A DNA stretch of 64,000 bases from Arcobacter sp. CECT 8983 (lineage in GTDB: Bacteria; Campylobacterota; Campylobacteria; Campylobacterales; Arcobacteraceae): assembly GCF_004118855.1 (NCBI RefSeq), contig NZ_PDKF01000008.1, forward strand, positions 248,001-312,000, given 5' to 3'. The translations under genes and the position numbers were made by a program. This document shows, in pieces, positions 1 through 8,363 of this stretch (its first letter is position 1; each line of letters begins with the position of its first letter). The notes under the pieces were generated by a model. It had not been told where the DNA came from. It did no database searches and saw only the letters and a program-made list of their open reading frames with translations.

Positions 1-1832
1 AATCTTCAAATGGTACACTTGAAGTAGGGGCTCCTGTTTTATACAAAAGTTTTTTAGTGGGAAAAATTGTCAAAAAGAATTTAAAAGATAACAATGTTTT
101 ATATACAATATTTATAGAAGAAGAGTATAAAAGTTTAGTCAAAGAAGATAGCTCTTTTTGGAATGTAAATGCAATAGATCTAAAAGCTTCTTTAAGTGGA
201 ATAAAATTCAAAGTTAATACCCTAGCATCCCTTATAGCTGGTGGAATTGCCTTTGATTCAGATAGTTTAAAAGAACCATTAGTAAACACTTCTAAAGTTT
301 TTAATCTTTATTCTAGTAAAGAAGATATAGATTATTTACCTGATTATGTAGTTTTAGAAACAGATGTAGAACATGGTTTAGAAAAAGATTTTAGTAAAGT
401 TCTTTATAATGGAATTGAAATAGGGTATGTAGATGATTTAAGTTTTGTATTAGAAGATAAACAAAGCTTTATTTTTGTAAAAATTAAAAAAGAGTTTGCC
501 TCTTTATTGAAAAGCAATCCCTATTTTGAACTTAAAAAACCTACAATATCTTTAGAAAAGCTAGAAGAATTACCAAATATTGTTAAAGGTACATATATAA
601 GTCTTACTAAAAGAAGTAAAAATGAAGGTGAAATAAAAGATATTTATACTTTGCATAATAACCCAATGAAAAGAGAAATTTTAGAAATAGTTTTAAAAAG
701 TGATGATACTTTAAAAATAGAAAAAGATTCACCTGTGTTTTTTAAAGATATAAAAGTAGGGCGAGTAAAGAGCAAAAAGCTTCATAGTAAATCAGATGAA
801 TTAAGAGTTAACGTGGAAATATTTAAAGAATACTCTTATTTAGTAAATAGCACTTCAATTTTTTATATTCAATCACCAGTAGAAATAAATGCAAGTTTAG
901 AAAATATTTCTTTTAAAACTGCTCCTTTGAGTGGATTTATAAACTCATCAATAGCTTTTGACACTAAAGATTTAAGTGCAAAAAGAACAATAAATAGGTT
1001 TTATTTATTTCCTAGTTATGAAAAGATGTTAGAGCAGAAGTACTTCTTACAAAAAGGGAAAAGATATACTCTATCACTTGATAATGCAAATAATGTATTA
1101 AAGTCTAACTCTATATATTATAAGGGAATAGAAGCTGGAAAAGTAGTAAGTAAAAAATATAATGAAAAAACAAAAAAAGTAGATGCACAAATTTTTGTAT
1201 TTGAAAAATACGCAAAATATATCAATGAAAGTACAAAGTTTTATTCTATAAGTGGTTTTGATATGGACTTTTCACTAGAAAAAGTAAATATAAAAACCCA
1301 ATCTTTAAATACCTTAGTAAAAGGTGGTATCTCTTTTATATCTTTAGATGAAAATGCTAAAAAAGTAAAAAGTTTTCATAAATTTGATTTCTATAAAAGT
1401 TTAGATGAGGTTTTAAAAGAACAAAGATTTAATGAAAATGGTTTAAGGGTTGTAGTTCTTGCAAAGAGTAAAAGCTCCTTAAAGGAAAATTCTCCTGTAT
1501 TTTATAGACAACTTCAAATAGGAGTAGTAGAAGATTATAGTTTAGCTAAAGATGGAACTTCTATAGAGTTACAACTTTATATAGATGAAAAATTTAAATA
1601 TCTTGTTAGAAAAAATTCTATTTTTTACAATGCTACAGCCTTTGGTATGGAGGTTAGTCTTTTAGGTGTAAAGGTTACAACAGAGACTTTAGAAACACTT
1701 ATTTCAGGTGGAATATCATTAGTTACTCCTACAGAATATAAAGAACAAGCAGATAGTATGATGAGTTTCCCTTTATATAATGATGTTGAAGAAGAGTGGC
1801 TAAATTGGAATCCTAAGTTTGAAAAGCTATAA
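1..1832 (+). CDS. Multi-MCE-domain lipid transport protein (LetB/PqiB-like), 5' end missing
   Basis: The reading frame is open to the left edge of the window, so the gene starts upstream; the first in-frame GTG (57) is not the start because residues before it already form an MCE motif (LEVGAPVLYKSFLVGKI). At least five MCE-like repeats are visible, each opening with a pattern like SPVFYRQLQIGVV or NSIYYKGIEAGKV and most closing with a hydrophobic stretch plus GGI-F (LASLIAGGIAF, LNTLVKGGISF, LETLISGGISL). MCE proteins form tubes that carry lipids between inner and outer membranes. Five or more repeats point to the LetB (YebT) type rather than single-domain MlaD. The N-terminal membrane anchor and any PqiA-like partner lie outside the window. 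Confidence 0.85.
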   Translation, partial: SSNGTLEVGAPVLYKSFLVGKIVKKNLKDNNVLYTIFIEEEYKSLVKEDSSFWNVNAIDLKASLSGIKFKVNTLASLIAGGIAFDSDSLKEPLVNTSKVFNLYSSKEDIDYLPDYVVLETDVEHGLEKDFSKVLYNGIEIGYVDDLSFVLEDKQSFIFVKIKKEFASLLKSNPYFELKKPTISLEKLEELPNIVKGTYISLTKRSKNEGEIKDIYTLHNNPMKREILEIVLKSDDTLKIEKDSPVFFKDIKVGRVKSKKLHSKSDELRVNVEIFKEYSYLVNSTSIFYIQSPVEINASLENISFKTAPLSGFINSSIAFDTKDLSAKRTINRFYLFPSYEKMLEQKYFLQKGKRYTLSLDNANNVLKSNSIYYKGIEAGKVVSKKYNEKTKKVDAQIFVFEKYAKYINESTKFYSISGFDMDFSLEKVNIKTQSLNTLVKGGISFISLDENAKKVKSFHKFDFYKSLDEVLKEQRFNENGLRVVVLAKSKSSLKENSPVFYRQLQIGVVEDYSLAKDGTSIELQLYIDEKFKYLVRKNSIFYNATAFGMEVSLLGVKVTTETLETLISGGISLVTPTEYKEQADSMMSFPLYNDVEEEWLNWNPKFEKL

Positions 1833-1866
1833 AAATTTTAAAATATTTTTGCAAGAAAAACAATGG

Positions 1867-1872
1867 TATAAT
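1867..1872 (+). promoter_or_regulatory. Extended -10 promoter of rpe
   Basis: TGGTATAATCCCGC contains a perfect TATAAT with TG one base upstream, 30 bases before the rpe ATG. No -35 box is at proper spacing, which is usual for sigma-70 promoters in Campylobacterota. The same TGn-TATAAT-TCCCG layout recurs before the NhaC-type gene at 46486. Confidence 0.6.
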
Positions 1873-1902
1873 CCCGCAATTATTTAAAAAAGGTTATTAT
1901 TT

Positions 1903-2544
1903 ATGCTTGTAGCACCTTCGATTTTATCGGCAGATTTTGGAAGACTAAATGAGGAAATTACAGCTATTTGTGATGGTGGTTGTGACTATATTCATGTTGA
2001 CGTAATGGATGGACATTTTGTTCCAAATATGACAATTGGACCAGTTGTAGTTAATCCAGTTGCAAAGGTTGCAACAAAGCCTTTAGATGTACACTTAATG
2101 GTTGAAAACAATACTTTTTTTGTAGAGCTTTTTGCTCCTTTAAAACCTGAGTTTATATCTTTTCATATTGAAAGTGAAAAGCATCCTCATAGACTTATTC
2201 AAAAGATTAGATCTTATGGAATTAAACCTGCAATCGTTTTAAATCCACATACTGCTCCTGAAACAATTGAATACTTAATAGAAGATTTAGATATGGTTTT
2301 ATTAATGTCAGTAAATCCAGGCTTTGGTGGTCAAAAGTTTATTTCAAGTGTTGTTGAAAAAACTAGAAAATTAAAAGAGCTTATCAATAAAAGAAATCCT
2401 GCCTGTTTAATACAAGTAGATGGTGGGGTAAATGATAAGAATATTCATGAATTAAAAGAAGCTGGTGTAGATATGGTTGTTGCTGGGTCATATGTTTTTG
2501 GAAATGAAGACTACTCAAAAGCAATAAAGAGCCTACAGGTTTAA
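1903..2544 (+). CDS. rpe: Ribulose-phosphate 3-epimerase
   Basis: Interconverts D-ribulose 5-phosphate and D-xylulose 5-phosphate in the pentose phosphate pathway (cytoplasmic TIM barrel). At 213 residues it has the usual length. Diagnostic motifs are APSILSADFG at the N terminus, the metal/catalytic HVDVMDGHFVPNMTIGP, LMSVNPGFGGQKF and the phosphate-binding VDGGVN...AGSYVFG. The ATG follows an AAGG-type ribosome site. It is the first gene of a run of five (rpe, trpF, exonuclease, HD hydrolase) with gaps of only a few bases or overlaps, so probably one transcript from the promoter at 1867. Confidence 0.97.
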   Translation: MLVAPSILSADFGRLNEEITAICDGGCDYIHVDVMDGHFVPNMTIGPVVVNPVAKVATKPLDVHLMVENNTFFVELFAPLKPEFISFHIESEKHPHRLIQKIRSYGIKPAIVLNPHTAPETIEYLIEDLDMVLLMSVNPGFGGQKFISSVVEKTRKLKELINKRNPACLIQVDGGVNDKNIHELKEAGVDMVVAGSYVFGNEDYSKAIKSLQV

Positions 2545-2547
2545 TAT

Positions 2548-3141
2548 ATGAAAATTAAGATTTGTGGAATAACAAATTTAGAAGATGCCTTAGCAGCTAT
2601 TGAAGCAGGAGCTGATGCATTGGGTTTTGTTTTTTATGATAAAAGTCCAAGATATATTGAACCTTTTGAAGCTAGAAAAATAGTAGATGAAATACCTCCT
2701 TTTATTCAAACTGTAGGTTTATTTGTAAATGAAAATAGTGGTTTTATAAACCAAGTTTGTACAAATGCAAAAATGCAACTAGCTCAAGTTATAGATGATG
2801 ATAGTTTTACTGATTTTGATGCTTTAAAATTTAAATCTATGAGAGTAATAAGAGCAAAAAGCGAAAAAGATATTATAGAAAATATTAATAACTATGTTTT
2901 AGTTGATGCTTTTGTTGATGCTTTTGGTGGAGCAGGTAAAAGAGTTGCTTTAGAATGGTTTAACCGTGTTGATTGTTCTAAAATTGTTCTTGCTGGTGGT
3001 TTAACCCAAGATAATATCTGCGAATTAAAAGGTTATACTTTTTATGGTGTTGATGTAAGTTCTGGTGTAGAAGAAAGCAAGGGTAAAAAAGATAAACAAA
3101 AAATGATAAACTTTGTAAAAGCTGTAAATGAAATCAAATAA
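2548..3141 (+). CDS. trpF: Phosphoribosylanthranilate isomerase
   Basis: Catalyses the Amadori rearrangement of N-(5-phosphoribosyl)anthranilate to CdRP in tryptophan synthesis. The start MKIKICGITNLEDALAA carries the family signature with the catalytic Cys; the AGG/L-TQDN and YGVDVSSGVE segments form the C-terminal phosphate site. The protein is 197 residues, normal for a monofunctional TrpF. It starts 3 bases after rpe. The next pathway gene trpC lies 7 kb away at 10008 and no other trp genes are present, so the pathway is dispersed in this organism. Confidence 0.96.
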   Translation: MKIKICGITNLEDALAAIEAGADALGFVFYDKSPRYIEPFEARKIVDEIPPFIQTVGLFVNENSGFINQVCTNAKMQLAQVIDDDSFTDFDALKFKSMRVIRAKSEKDIIENINNYVLVDAFVDAFGGAGKRVALEWFNRVDCSKIVLAGGLTQDNICELKGYTFYGVDVSSGVEESKGKKDKQKMINFVKAVNEIK

Positions 3142-3958
3142 AAACTTCTATTCAAACCTTGTGGAAAATCTAAAAAAATCTCCTATTGTATTTGATGATT
3201 TTTTGAATATTCTTTCAAAACATAAAGAGAAGTTTTTTGATAATCCAGAGTTAGAATTTGAATTGCTACTTTCAAATGGATTTGCTATTGATATTGAAGA
3301 TGATAAAGTCTTTTTAAAAACAACAAAAACAAAAATTAGTGAACAAACTTTTTGTATTGTTGATATTGAAACAAATGGTGGTCATGTAAATAAAGGTCAT
3401 CAAATTATAGAAATAGGTGCAGTAAAATATAAAAATGGAGAGATTTTAGACTCTTATGAGTCTTTAGTGTATGCAAAAGATATTCCAGAATATATTCAAG
3501 GTGTTACAAATATTACTCCTTGTATGTTAGAAAATGCTCCTTTATTAAAAAAAGTATTAGAAGAGTTTAAAGTTTTTTTAGATGATGATGTTTTTGTAGC
3601 CCATGATATTAAGTTTGATTATAATTTTATATCAAACTCATTGGAAAAATGTAATCTAGGAAAACTTCTTAATCGAAAACTTTGTACTATTGATTTAGCT
3701 AGAAGAACAATAAAAGCAGAAAAATATGGTTTAAAATCATTAAAAGAAGTATTACAAATAGATATAGATAATCATCACAGAGCTTATAGTGATGCATTAA
3801 GTACAACTTATATCTTAAAAGAAGCTATAAAGCATGTAGATAAAAGTGTTGTTACAGTAGAGGATTTGATTTCTTATTCAAAAAATGCAAAACCTGTTAT
3901 GCCTAAGATGAAAGTAAATCATAGAAAAAAAGAAGAAAAACAGGAGGTGGAAAAGTAA
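3128..3958 (+). CDS. DnaQ-like DEDDh 3'-5' exonuclease
   Basis: An exonuclease domain occupies roughly residues 75-240: FCIVDIETNGG supplies the DxE motif (Exo I), VAHDIKFDYNFI supplies Exo II, and HHRAYSDA supplies the Exo III His and Asp of the DEDDh class. The family includes the proofreading epsilon subunit of DNA polymerase III. The N-terminal 75 residues are family-specific and the C terminus is a basic/charged tail (KVNHRKKEEK). It overlaps the end of trpF by 14 bases. Campylobacterota usually have such an epsilon-like protein, so it may be the dnaQ equivalent, but a repair exonuclease is also possible. Confidence 0.85.
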   Translation: MKSNKNFYSNLVENLKKSPIVFDDFLNILSKHKEKFFDNPELEFELLLSNGFAIDIEDDKVFLKTTKTKISEQTFCIVDIETNGGHVNKGHQIIEIGAVKYKNGEILDSYESLVYAKDIPEYIQGVTNITPCMLENAPLLKKVLEEFKVFLDDDVFVAHDIKFDYNFISNSLEKCNLGKLLNRKLCTIDLARRTIKAEKYGLKSLKEVLQIDIDNHHRAYSDALSTTYILKEAIKHVDKSVVTVEDLISYSKNAKPVMPKMKVNHRKKEEKQEVEK

Positions 3959-4503
3959 TGTTTACACAAGATAAATATCAAAAAGCACTAAATTTTGCAG
4001 CAAAAGCTCATGGTGAACAAAAAACACCCACAGGGCTTTCTTATATAACACATTTAGCTTCAGTTGCTATGGAAGTATTGCATGCTTGTGAAAAGAGTGA
4101 ATTAAAGCTTGAACAAACTGATTTTGCAATTACAGTTGCCTTGTTACATGATACTATTGAAGATACTGATGTTACTTATGATGATATCTATAAAGAGTTT
4201 GGTGCTGAAGTAGCAGAAGCTGTTGATGCTTTAACAAAAGATAAAACAATAGAGTCAAAAAAAGAACAAATGGCAGCTAGTATAAATAATCTTTTAACAC
4301 AACCTTATGAGATTCAAATGGTTAAGCTTGCAGATAGAATTGTAAACATGCAAGAACCACCAGAGTCTTGGGATAATCTAAAAGTATTAAATTATCATAA
4401 AGAAGCAAAATTTATATTATCATGTTTAAAAAACTGTAATATTCATCTTTCAAAGAGATTAGAAGATAAAATCAATCAATATATTATCTATATAAATAGA
4501 TAA
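3958..4503 (+). CDS. HD-domain protein, small alarmone hydrolase-like (SpoT hydrolase domain only)
   Basis: The 181 residues are a single HD domain resembling the (p)ppGpp 3'-pyrophosphohydrolase domain of SpoT and the stand-alone MESH1/SAH enzymes. Visible motifs are HGEQKTPTGLSYITHLASVA, the metal-binding VALLHDTIEDTDVTYDDI (HDxxED) and KLADRIVNM. No synthetase, TGS or ACT domain follows, so a hydrolase-only role is inferred. The TAATG junction overlaps the upstream gene by one base and GGAGG lies just before it. It ends at a strong hairpin shared with oorC. The actual substrate (ppGpp, pppGpp, NADPH or other) cannot be read from the sequence. Confidence 0.8.
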   Translation: MFTQDKYQKALNFAAKAHGEQKTPTGLSYITHLASVAMEVLHACEKSELKLEQTDFAITVALLHDTIEDTDVTYDDIYKEFGAEVAEAVDALTKDKTIESKKEQMAASINNLLTQPYEIQMVKLADRIVNMQEPPESWDNLKVLNYHKEAKFILSCLKNCNIHLSKRLEDKINQYIIYINR

Positions 4504-4511
4504 GTCTTAGT

Positions 4512-4543
4512 AAATAGTTTAGAAAATAACTTCTAAACTATTT
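4512..4543. terminator. Bidirectional terminator between the HD hydrolase gene and oorC
   Basis: A perfect 13-base inverted repeat (AAATAGTTTAGAA and its complement) around a 6-base loop, followed by T-rich sequence on the + strand. It serves two convergent transcripts; the last bases of oorC, including its stop, lie within the right arm. Confidence 0.8.
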
Positions 4544-5092
4544 TACTTTTTTTGCATATTCTAAGCCTAAATCAAAAGCCTTATTATTTATATCATGTAC
4601 TTTTGCAGGAACTTTAGAAAGCATTGTTTGTCTTAATGTATCATTATCAACTGTATATCCAGTCATGTGATTTGCAATAGATAAAGCAAGAACTGATTGA
4701 GTAATTACATTTCCTACTTCTTCTTTTGCAATAGTAATAATTGGAATTTCATAGATATTCCATTTATTTCTATCTTCTTGTGTTGGTTTAACTAAATTTG
4801 GCTCTACAACAATAGTTCCTCCAGGTTTAACTCCACTTTTAAACTGATCATATGAAACTTGTGCAACTGATAACATAAAATCAATTTCACCTTCATTTGC
4901 ATATGGATATAAAATTTCTTCATCTTCTAAAGTAATATCAACAACTGTTGGACCACCTCTTACTTGAGAAGTATATGTTGCAGTTTTTAATCCATATCCA
5001 CCAGCTTTGATTTTCGCAGCTGCAAAAATAGCACCTGCAAGAAGTACACCTTGTCCACCAACACCAGTAAATCTCATTAATGTTTTAACCAT
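4538..5092 (-). CDS. oorC: 2-oxoglutarate:acceptor oxidoreductase, gamma subunit
   Basis: Last gene of the oorDABC operon. The 184-residue protein begins MVKTLMRFTGVGGQGVLLAG, the glycine-rich signature of the gamma domain of 2-oxoacid:ferredoxin oxidoreductases, and has the SQVRGGPTVVDI segment. The complex decarboxylates 2-oxoglutarate to succinyl-CoA with ferredoxin/flavodoxin as acceptor, replacing the dehydrogenase complex in the TCA cycle of Campylobacterota. A strong AAGGAG lies just upstream. It starts 9 bases after oorB and ends in the terminator at 4512. Confidence 0.96.
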   Translation of the reverse strand: MVKTLMRFTGVGGQGVLLAGAIFAAAKIKAGGYGLKTATYTSQVRGGPTVVDITLEDEEILYPYANEGEIDFMLSVAQVSYDQFKSGVKPGGTIVVEPNLVKPTQEDRNKWNIYEIPIITIAKEEVGNVITQSVLALSIANHMTGYTVDNDTLRQTMLSKVPAKVHDINNKAFDLGLEYAKKVK

Positions 5093-5101
5093 GATGTCTC
5101 C

Positions 5102-5938
5102 TTAAATTTCAACTTTAGTATTATTTTGATGTGCTTCTTGAACTAATTTATACATATCTGTATATTCTTTTGCTTCTTTATCGTGTTTTAAAATACCTGT
5201 AGGGAAAAGTTTTTCTTTTTCTTCATTTTCTTCAAGTTTTTCAAATTTAGGTTTTGCCATTGTAATTTCATCAATCCACTTTAAGTTTTCCATGGCAGTT
5301 GCCATTTTATTTTTTCTACCAAGATTAACATGGCAGTTTGAGAAAATATCAAAGAAAGAATAACCATTATGCTCAAAACCTTTTACAAAGATTCTTTCAA
5401 GTTTTTTAGGGTCTAGCATTGTCTCTCTAGCAACAAATGAAGCACCTGCTCCAATTGCTAAATCACAAGCATTAAAAGTAGGGTCAATATTTCCTCTTTT
5501 TGCTGTAACTGTCCACATCCCTTGAGGAGTTGTTGGAGAAGTTTGAGAGTTTGTTAATCCATAAATAAAGTTGTTAATAACAATATGGTTAATATCAATA
5601 TTTCTTCTACATCCATGGATTGTGTGATTTCCACCAATCGCTAAACCATCACCATCACCTGTTACACAAATAACTTTTTTATCTGGGTTTGCTAACTTGA
5701 TTCCAGTTGCATAAGCAATTGCTCTACCATGAGTTGTATGTACTGTATTACAGTTGATGTATGATGAAAATCTTCCAGAACATCCAATTCCTGAAACAAC
5801 ACAAACATCATCCATATCCCATCCAAGTTTGTCAATTGCACGGATAAGTGCTTTTAAAATAACACCATCACCACAACCCCAACACCATAAAGTTGGCATT
5901 TTGTTTGTTCTTAAGTAGTTGTCATAATTAAAAGCCAT
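5102..5938 (-). CDS. oorB: 2-oxoglutarate:acceptor oxidoreductase, beta subunit
   Basis: Thiamine-pyrophosphate-binding subunit of the Oor complex. TLWCWGCGDGVILKALIRAI holds the family Cys motif, and VTGDGDGLAIGGNHTIHGCRRN is the GDG...N TPP/Mg-binding motif. NNFIYGLTNSQTSPTTPQG is the typical substrate-side loop. At 278 residues it is normal for the subunit. Only one base separates it from oorA, so the genes are probably translationally coupled. Confidence 0.97.
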   Translation of the reverse strand: MAFNYDNYLRTNKMPTLWCWGCGDGVILKALIRAIDKLGWDMDDVCVVSGIGCSGRFSSYINCNTVHTTHGRAIAYATGIKLANPDKKVICVTGDGDGLAIGGNHTIHGCRRNIDINHIVINNFIYGLTNSQTSPTTPQGMWTVTAKRGNIDPTFNACDLAIGAGASFVARETMLDPKKLERIFVKGFEHNGYSFFDIFSNCHVNLGRKNKMATAMENLKWIDEITMAKPKFEKLEENEEKEKLFPTGILKHDKEAKEYTDMYKLVQEAHQNNTKVEI

Positions 5939-5939
5939 T

Positions 5940-7070
5940 TTATAATCCTTTTACTTTCTCAATGATTTCTAAAGGAGCAATTGGTCTACCATTTGATTTA
6001 AATAAAGTTGCAAAATCTCTTCTACCACTTGCTCTTTCAATCTCTTGAATGTATTGACCCATATTTAATTCAATAACTAATGTTTTCTCAATTTTATTAC
6101 ACCACTCATTGATTTTTTTATCTGGACTTGGCCAAAGTGTAATTGGTCTAAACATTCCAATTTTGATACCTTCTTTTCTAAGTCTATGAATAGCTTCTCT
6201 TGCTGAAAGTGCAACAGAACCATATGCAATAATCATAATATCTGCATCATCAAGCATATACTCTTCATAAGATTCTAGTTCATCTATGTGTGCATCAATT
6301 TTATTAAATAATCTATCCATAAGGTTTTGACATGTGTCTGCATCTTCTGTTGGATGACCTGTTGCATCATGATGAAGCCCAGTATAATGATATTTATAAC
6401 CTTTAAACATTGGATTTAAGATAGCTGCTTCATCATTTGGAACATCATATGGTCTATAATCTTTAGCATCACCTTCAAATACTCTTCTTGGTACAATAGA
6501 GTTTTTAACTTCTTCTAAATCAGGAAGAGTTGCTTTTCCACTCATATGTCCAATTGTTTCATCAAGCAATACAAATACTGGTTGCATGAATCTATCTGCT
6601 AGATTAAATGCTCTTACTGTTTCAGTATAACACTCTTCAAGTGTAGATGCACAAACAGTAATTGATTTAAAGTCTCCATGTGTAGGAGCTTTTACTTGAT
6701 TAATATCACCTTGTTGTACTCTTGTTGGAAGTCCAGTTGATGGTCCTCCTCTCATAACATCTATAATAACTAGTGGAACTTCAGCAATATATCCTAATCC
6801 AATATTTTCTGCTTTTAGTGAAATACCAGGTCCACTTGTTGCAGTAAGTGATCTTTTACCACTCATTGCTGCACCTAAAGCTGCACAAATTCCTGCAATT
6901 TCATCTTCCATTTGAATTGCAGCTCCACCATTTTTTGGTAAAAGGTCTGAAATTGTATGCATAACTTCACTTGATGGTGTAATAGGATATCCACCAAAGA
7001 ATTCACACCCTGCATCAACTGCTGCTATTGCTGCTAAGTCGTTACCAGTTGAAACTAATTCTCTTGCCAT
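5940..7070 (-). CDS. oorA: 2-oxoglutarate:acceptor oxidoreductase, alpha subunit
   Basis: The 376-residue alpha subunit of the Oor complex. GGYPITPSSEVMH and MEDEIAGICAALGAAMSGKRSLTATSG are hallmark sequences of the pyrimidine-binding domain of 2-oxoacid:ferredoxin oxidoreductases. PTRVQQGDI and the C-terminal domain beginning MIIAYGSVALSAREAI follow in the expected order. It lies 15 bases downstream of oorD in the conserved D-A-B-C order. Confidence 0.97.
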   Translation of the reverse strand: MARELVSTGNDLAAIAAVDAGCEFFGGYPITPSSEVMHTISDLLPKNGGAAIQMEDEIAGICAALGAAMSGKRSLTATSGPGISLKAENIGLGYIAEVPLVIIDVMRGGPSTGLPTRVQQGDINQVKAPTHGDFKSITVCASTLEECYTETVRAFNLADRFMQPVFVLLDETIGHMSGKATLPDLEEVKNSIVPRRVFEGDAKDYRPYDVPNDEAAILNPMFKGYKYHYTGLHHDATGHPTEDADTCQNLMDRLFNKIDAHIDELESYEEYMLDDADIMIIAYGSVALSAREAIHRLRKEGIKIGMFRPITLWPSPDKKINEWCNKIEKTLVIELNMGQYIQEIERASGRRDFATLFKSNGRPIAPLEIIEKVKGL

Positions 7071-7085
7071 TATTTCTCCTTAAGG

Positions 7086-7397
7086 CTACAGTTTTCTATA
7101 ATTGTTCTTTTTAATTGCTTCGCCTCTTTGTCTTGCTTCATCAGTAAGTTTTGCAAATTTAAACTCTTTTTTATCTGCTACATAAATAGCAAAGTCAGGA
7201 CATGATAATTCACAATCAGTACATCCAATACATGAATCTTTTTCAATAATCTCTACCATTGCACCTAATGTTGAATGAGGTTCTTGTCTCATAGCAAGGA
7301 CTCCAGCAGGACAAACTGAAACACAAACGTCACAGGCTTTGCATCTACTTTCATCTACCCAAACAGGTGTATTTTCAGGAGCTTTCATTATTGACAT
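7086..7397 (-). CDS. oorD: 2-oxoglutarate:acceptor oxidoreductase, delta (ferredoxin) subunit
   Basis: A 103-residue 2[4Fe-4S] ferredoxin-like subunit. Two cluster motifs are visible: CKACDVCVSVCPAG and CIGCTDCELSCPD. It passes electrons from the Oor catalytic subunits to the cell's low-potential acceptor. As the first gene of the operon its promoter should lie in the 7398-7480 interval, where the minus strand is very AT-rich, but no clear single -10 box stands out. A GGAGAG ribosome site precedes the ATG. Confidence 0.95.
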   Translation of the reverse strand: MSIMKAPENTPVWVDESRCKACDVCVSVCPAGVLAMRQEPHSTLGAMVEIIEKDSCIGCTDCELSCPDFAIYVADKKEFKFAKLTDEARQRGEAIKKNNYRKL

Positions 7398-7652
7398 ATG
7401 CTCTCCTTTAAATTTTTTGTAAATATAATTAGTTAAGCTAAATTAATATTAAAGCATGATAACTAAATTTAATATATAAAAAAGAATTAAACTTTTACTA
7501 AAAAGCTTATTTTATGGGCTTGTTACTATATGTTACAAGCAAAAAAATAAAAATTACATTTAATTTTTAAATCATTTTTTTAATCCTAATGTATATCACT
7601 AAAAATAAATCTATTATTGGGTATAATCTCTCAAAAATCTATAGGGGTAAAT
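7398..7652. other. Divergent intergenic region oorD / TrmN6-like gene
   Basis: 255 very AT-rich bases between divergent genes. It holds a 6-base inverted repeat GCTTGT...ACAAGC at 7518-7540 followed by an A-run (a T-run on the minus strand), and the -10 box at 7622. No RNA gene or further ORF is recognised. Confidence 0.5.
7622..7627 (+). promoter_or_regulatory. -10 box of the TrmN6-like methyltransferase gene
   Basis: A perfect TATAAT in the context TTGGGTATAATCTC. It lies 31 bases before the TTG at 7653, leaving a leader of about 20 bases. It falls inside the longest possible reading frame (first TTG at 7617), which argues against that earlier start. Confidence 0.6.
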
Positions 7653-8363
7653 TTGCTTTTATATCAGCCTAGTAATGGTTATTGTTACAATAGTGATACA
7701 CACTTTTTATATAATTTTATTTTAATAAATTTAGAAAAGTTTAAAAATATAAAAGGTGAATTACTTGATATAGGAAGCGGAAGTGGTATTTTAGGACTTT
7801 TAGTTTCAAGGGATTATGAAAAACTAAATTTAAATCAATGTGAAATTCAAAATGTATTTCAAGAGTTTTCTTCAAGAAATGCAGCTTGTAATAAAATAGA
7901 AGCTAATATGCACAAAGGTTCTTTTTTAGATTTAGATTTTAACATGCAATTTGATATTTGTGTTTCTAATCCTCCTTTTTATCATAGTGATGTAATAAAA
8001 AGTGAAAATGAAATTAAAAGAATTGCACGATACAATGATAGTATGCCTTTGAAAGATTTTATTAAAAAAGTTTCAAAAGTTTTAAAAAGTAATGGTAAGT
8101 TCTTTTTTTGCTATGATGTTAAGCAATTAAATGAGATTATCTTTTATTTAAAAGAGTATAAATTAAATATCGAGTCATTGCAGTTTGTTTATCCAAAAAA
8201 AGATAAGGATGCAACGTTAGTTTTAGTTTATGCTAGAAAAAATTCTAAGTCATTGCTTAGTGTTTTAAAACCAATAATAGTTTTTGATAATGAAGATTTT
8301 ACAAGTGAAGTACAAGAAATTTATAAAAAATCTTCAACACATAGTATAAAAGTAGAAGTATGA
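7653..8363 (+). CDS. TrmN6-like tRNA1(Val) A37 N6-methyltransferase
   Basis: Class I SAM-dependent methyltransferase with motif I LLDIGSGSGILGLL and the catalytic N6-adenine motif VSNPPFY. This is the pattern of TrmN6 (YfiC), which methylates A37 of tRNA1(Val), and related N6-methyltransferases. I prefer the TTG at 7653 (MLLYQPSNGYCYNSDTHFLY) because AGGGG lies 5-6 bases upstream and the TATAAT at 7622 lies between this start and the longer alternative at 7617. The YNSD-FLY stretch matches the family N terminus. The end overlaps the next gene by 4 bases (ATGA). Confidence 0.8.
   Translation: MLLYQPSNGYCYNSDTHFLYNFILINLEKFKNIKGELLDIGSGSGILGLLVSRDYEKLNLNQCEIQNVFQEFSSRNAACNKIEANMHKGSFLDLDFNMQFDICVSNPPFYHSDVIKSENEIKRIARYNDSMPLKDFIKKVSKVLKSNGKFFFCYDVKQLNEIIFYLKEYKLNIESLQFVYPKKDKDATLVLVYARKNSKSLLSVLKPIIVFDNEDFTSEVQEIYKKSSTHSIKVEV

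Noticed and set aside
7518-7540. GCTTGT...ACAAGC stem followed by an A-run as a terminator or small RNA
   Set aside because: Only six paired bases and no transcript that would need a terminator there; oorD and the methyltransferase gene both point away.
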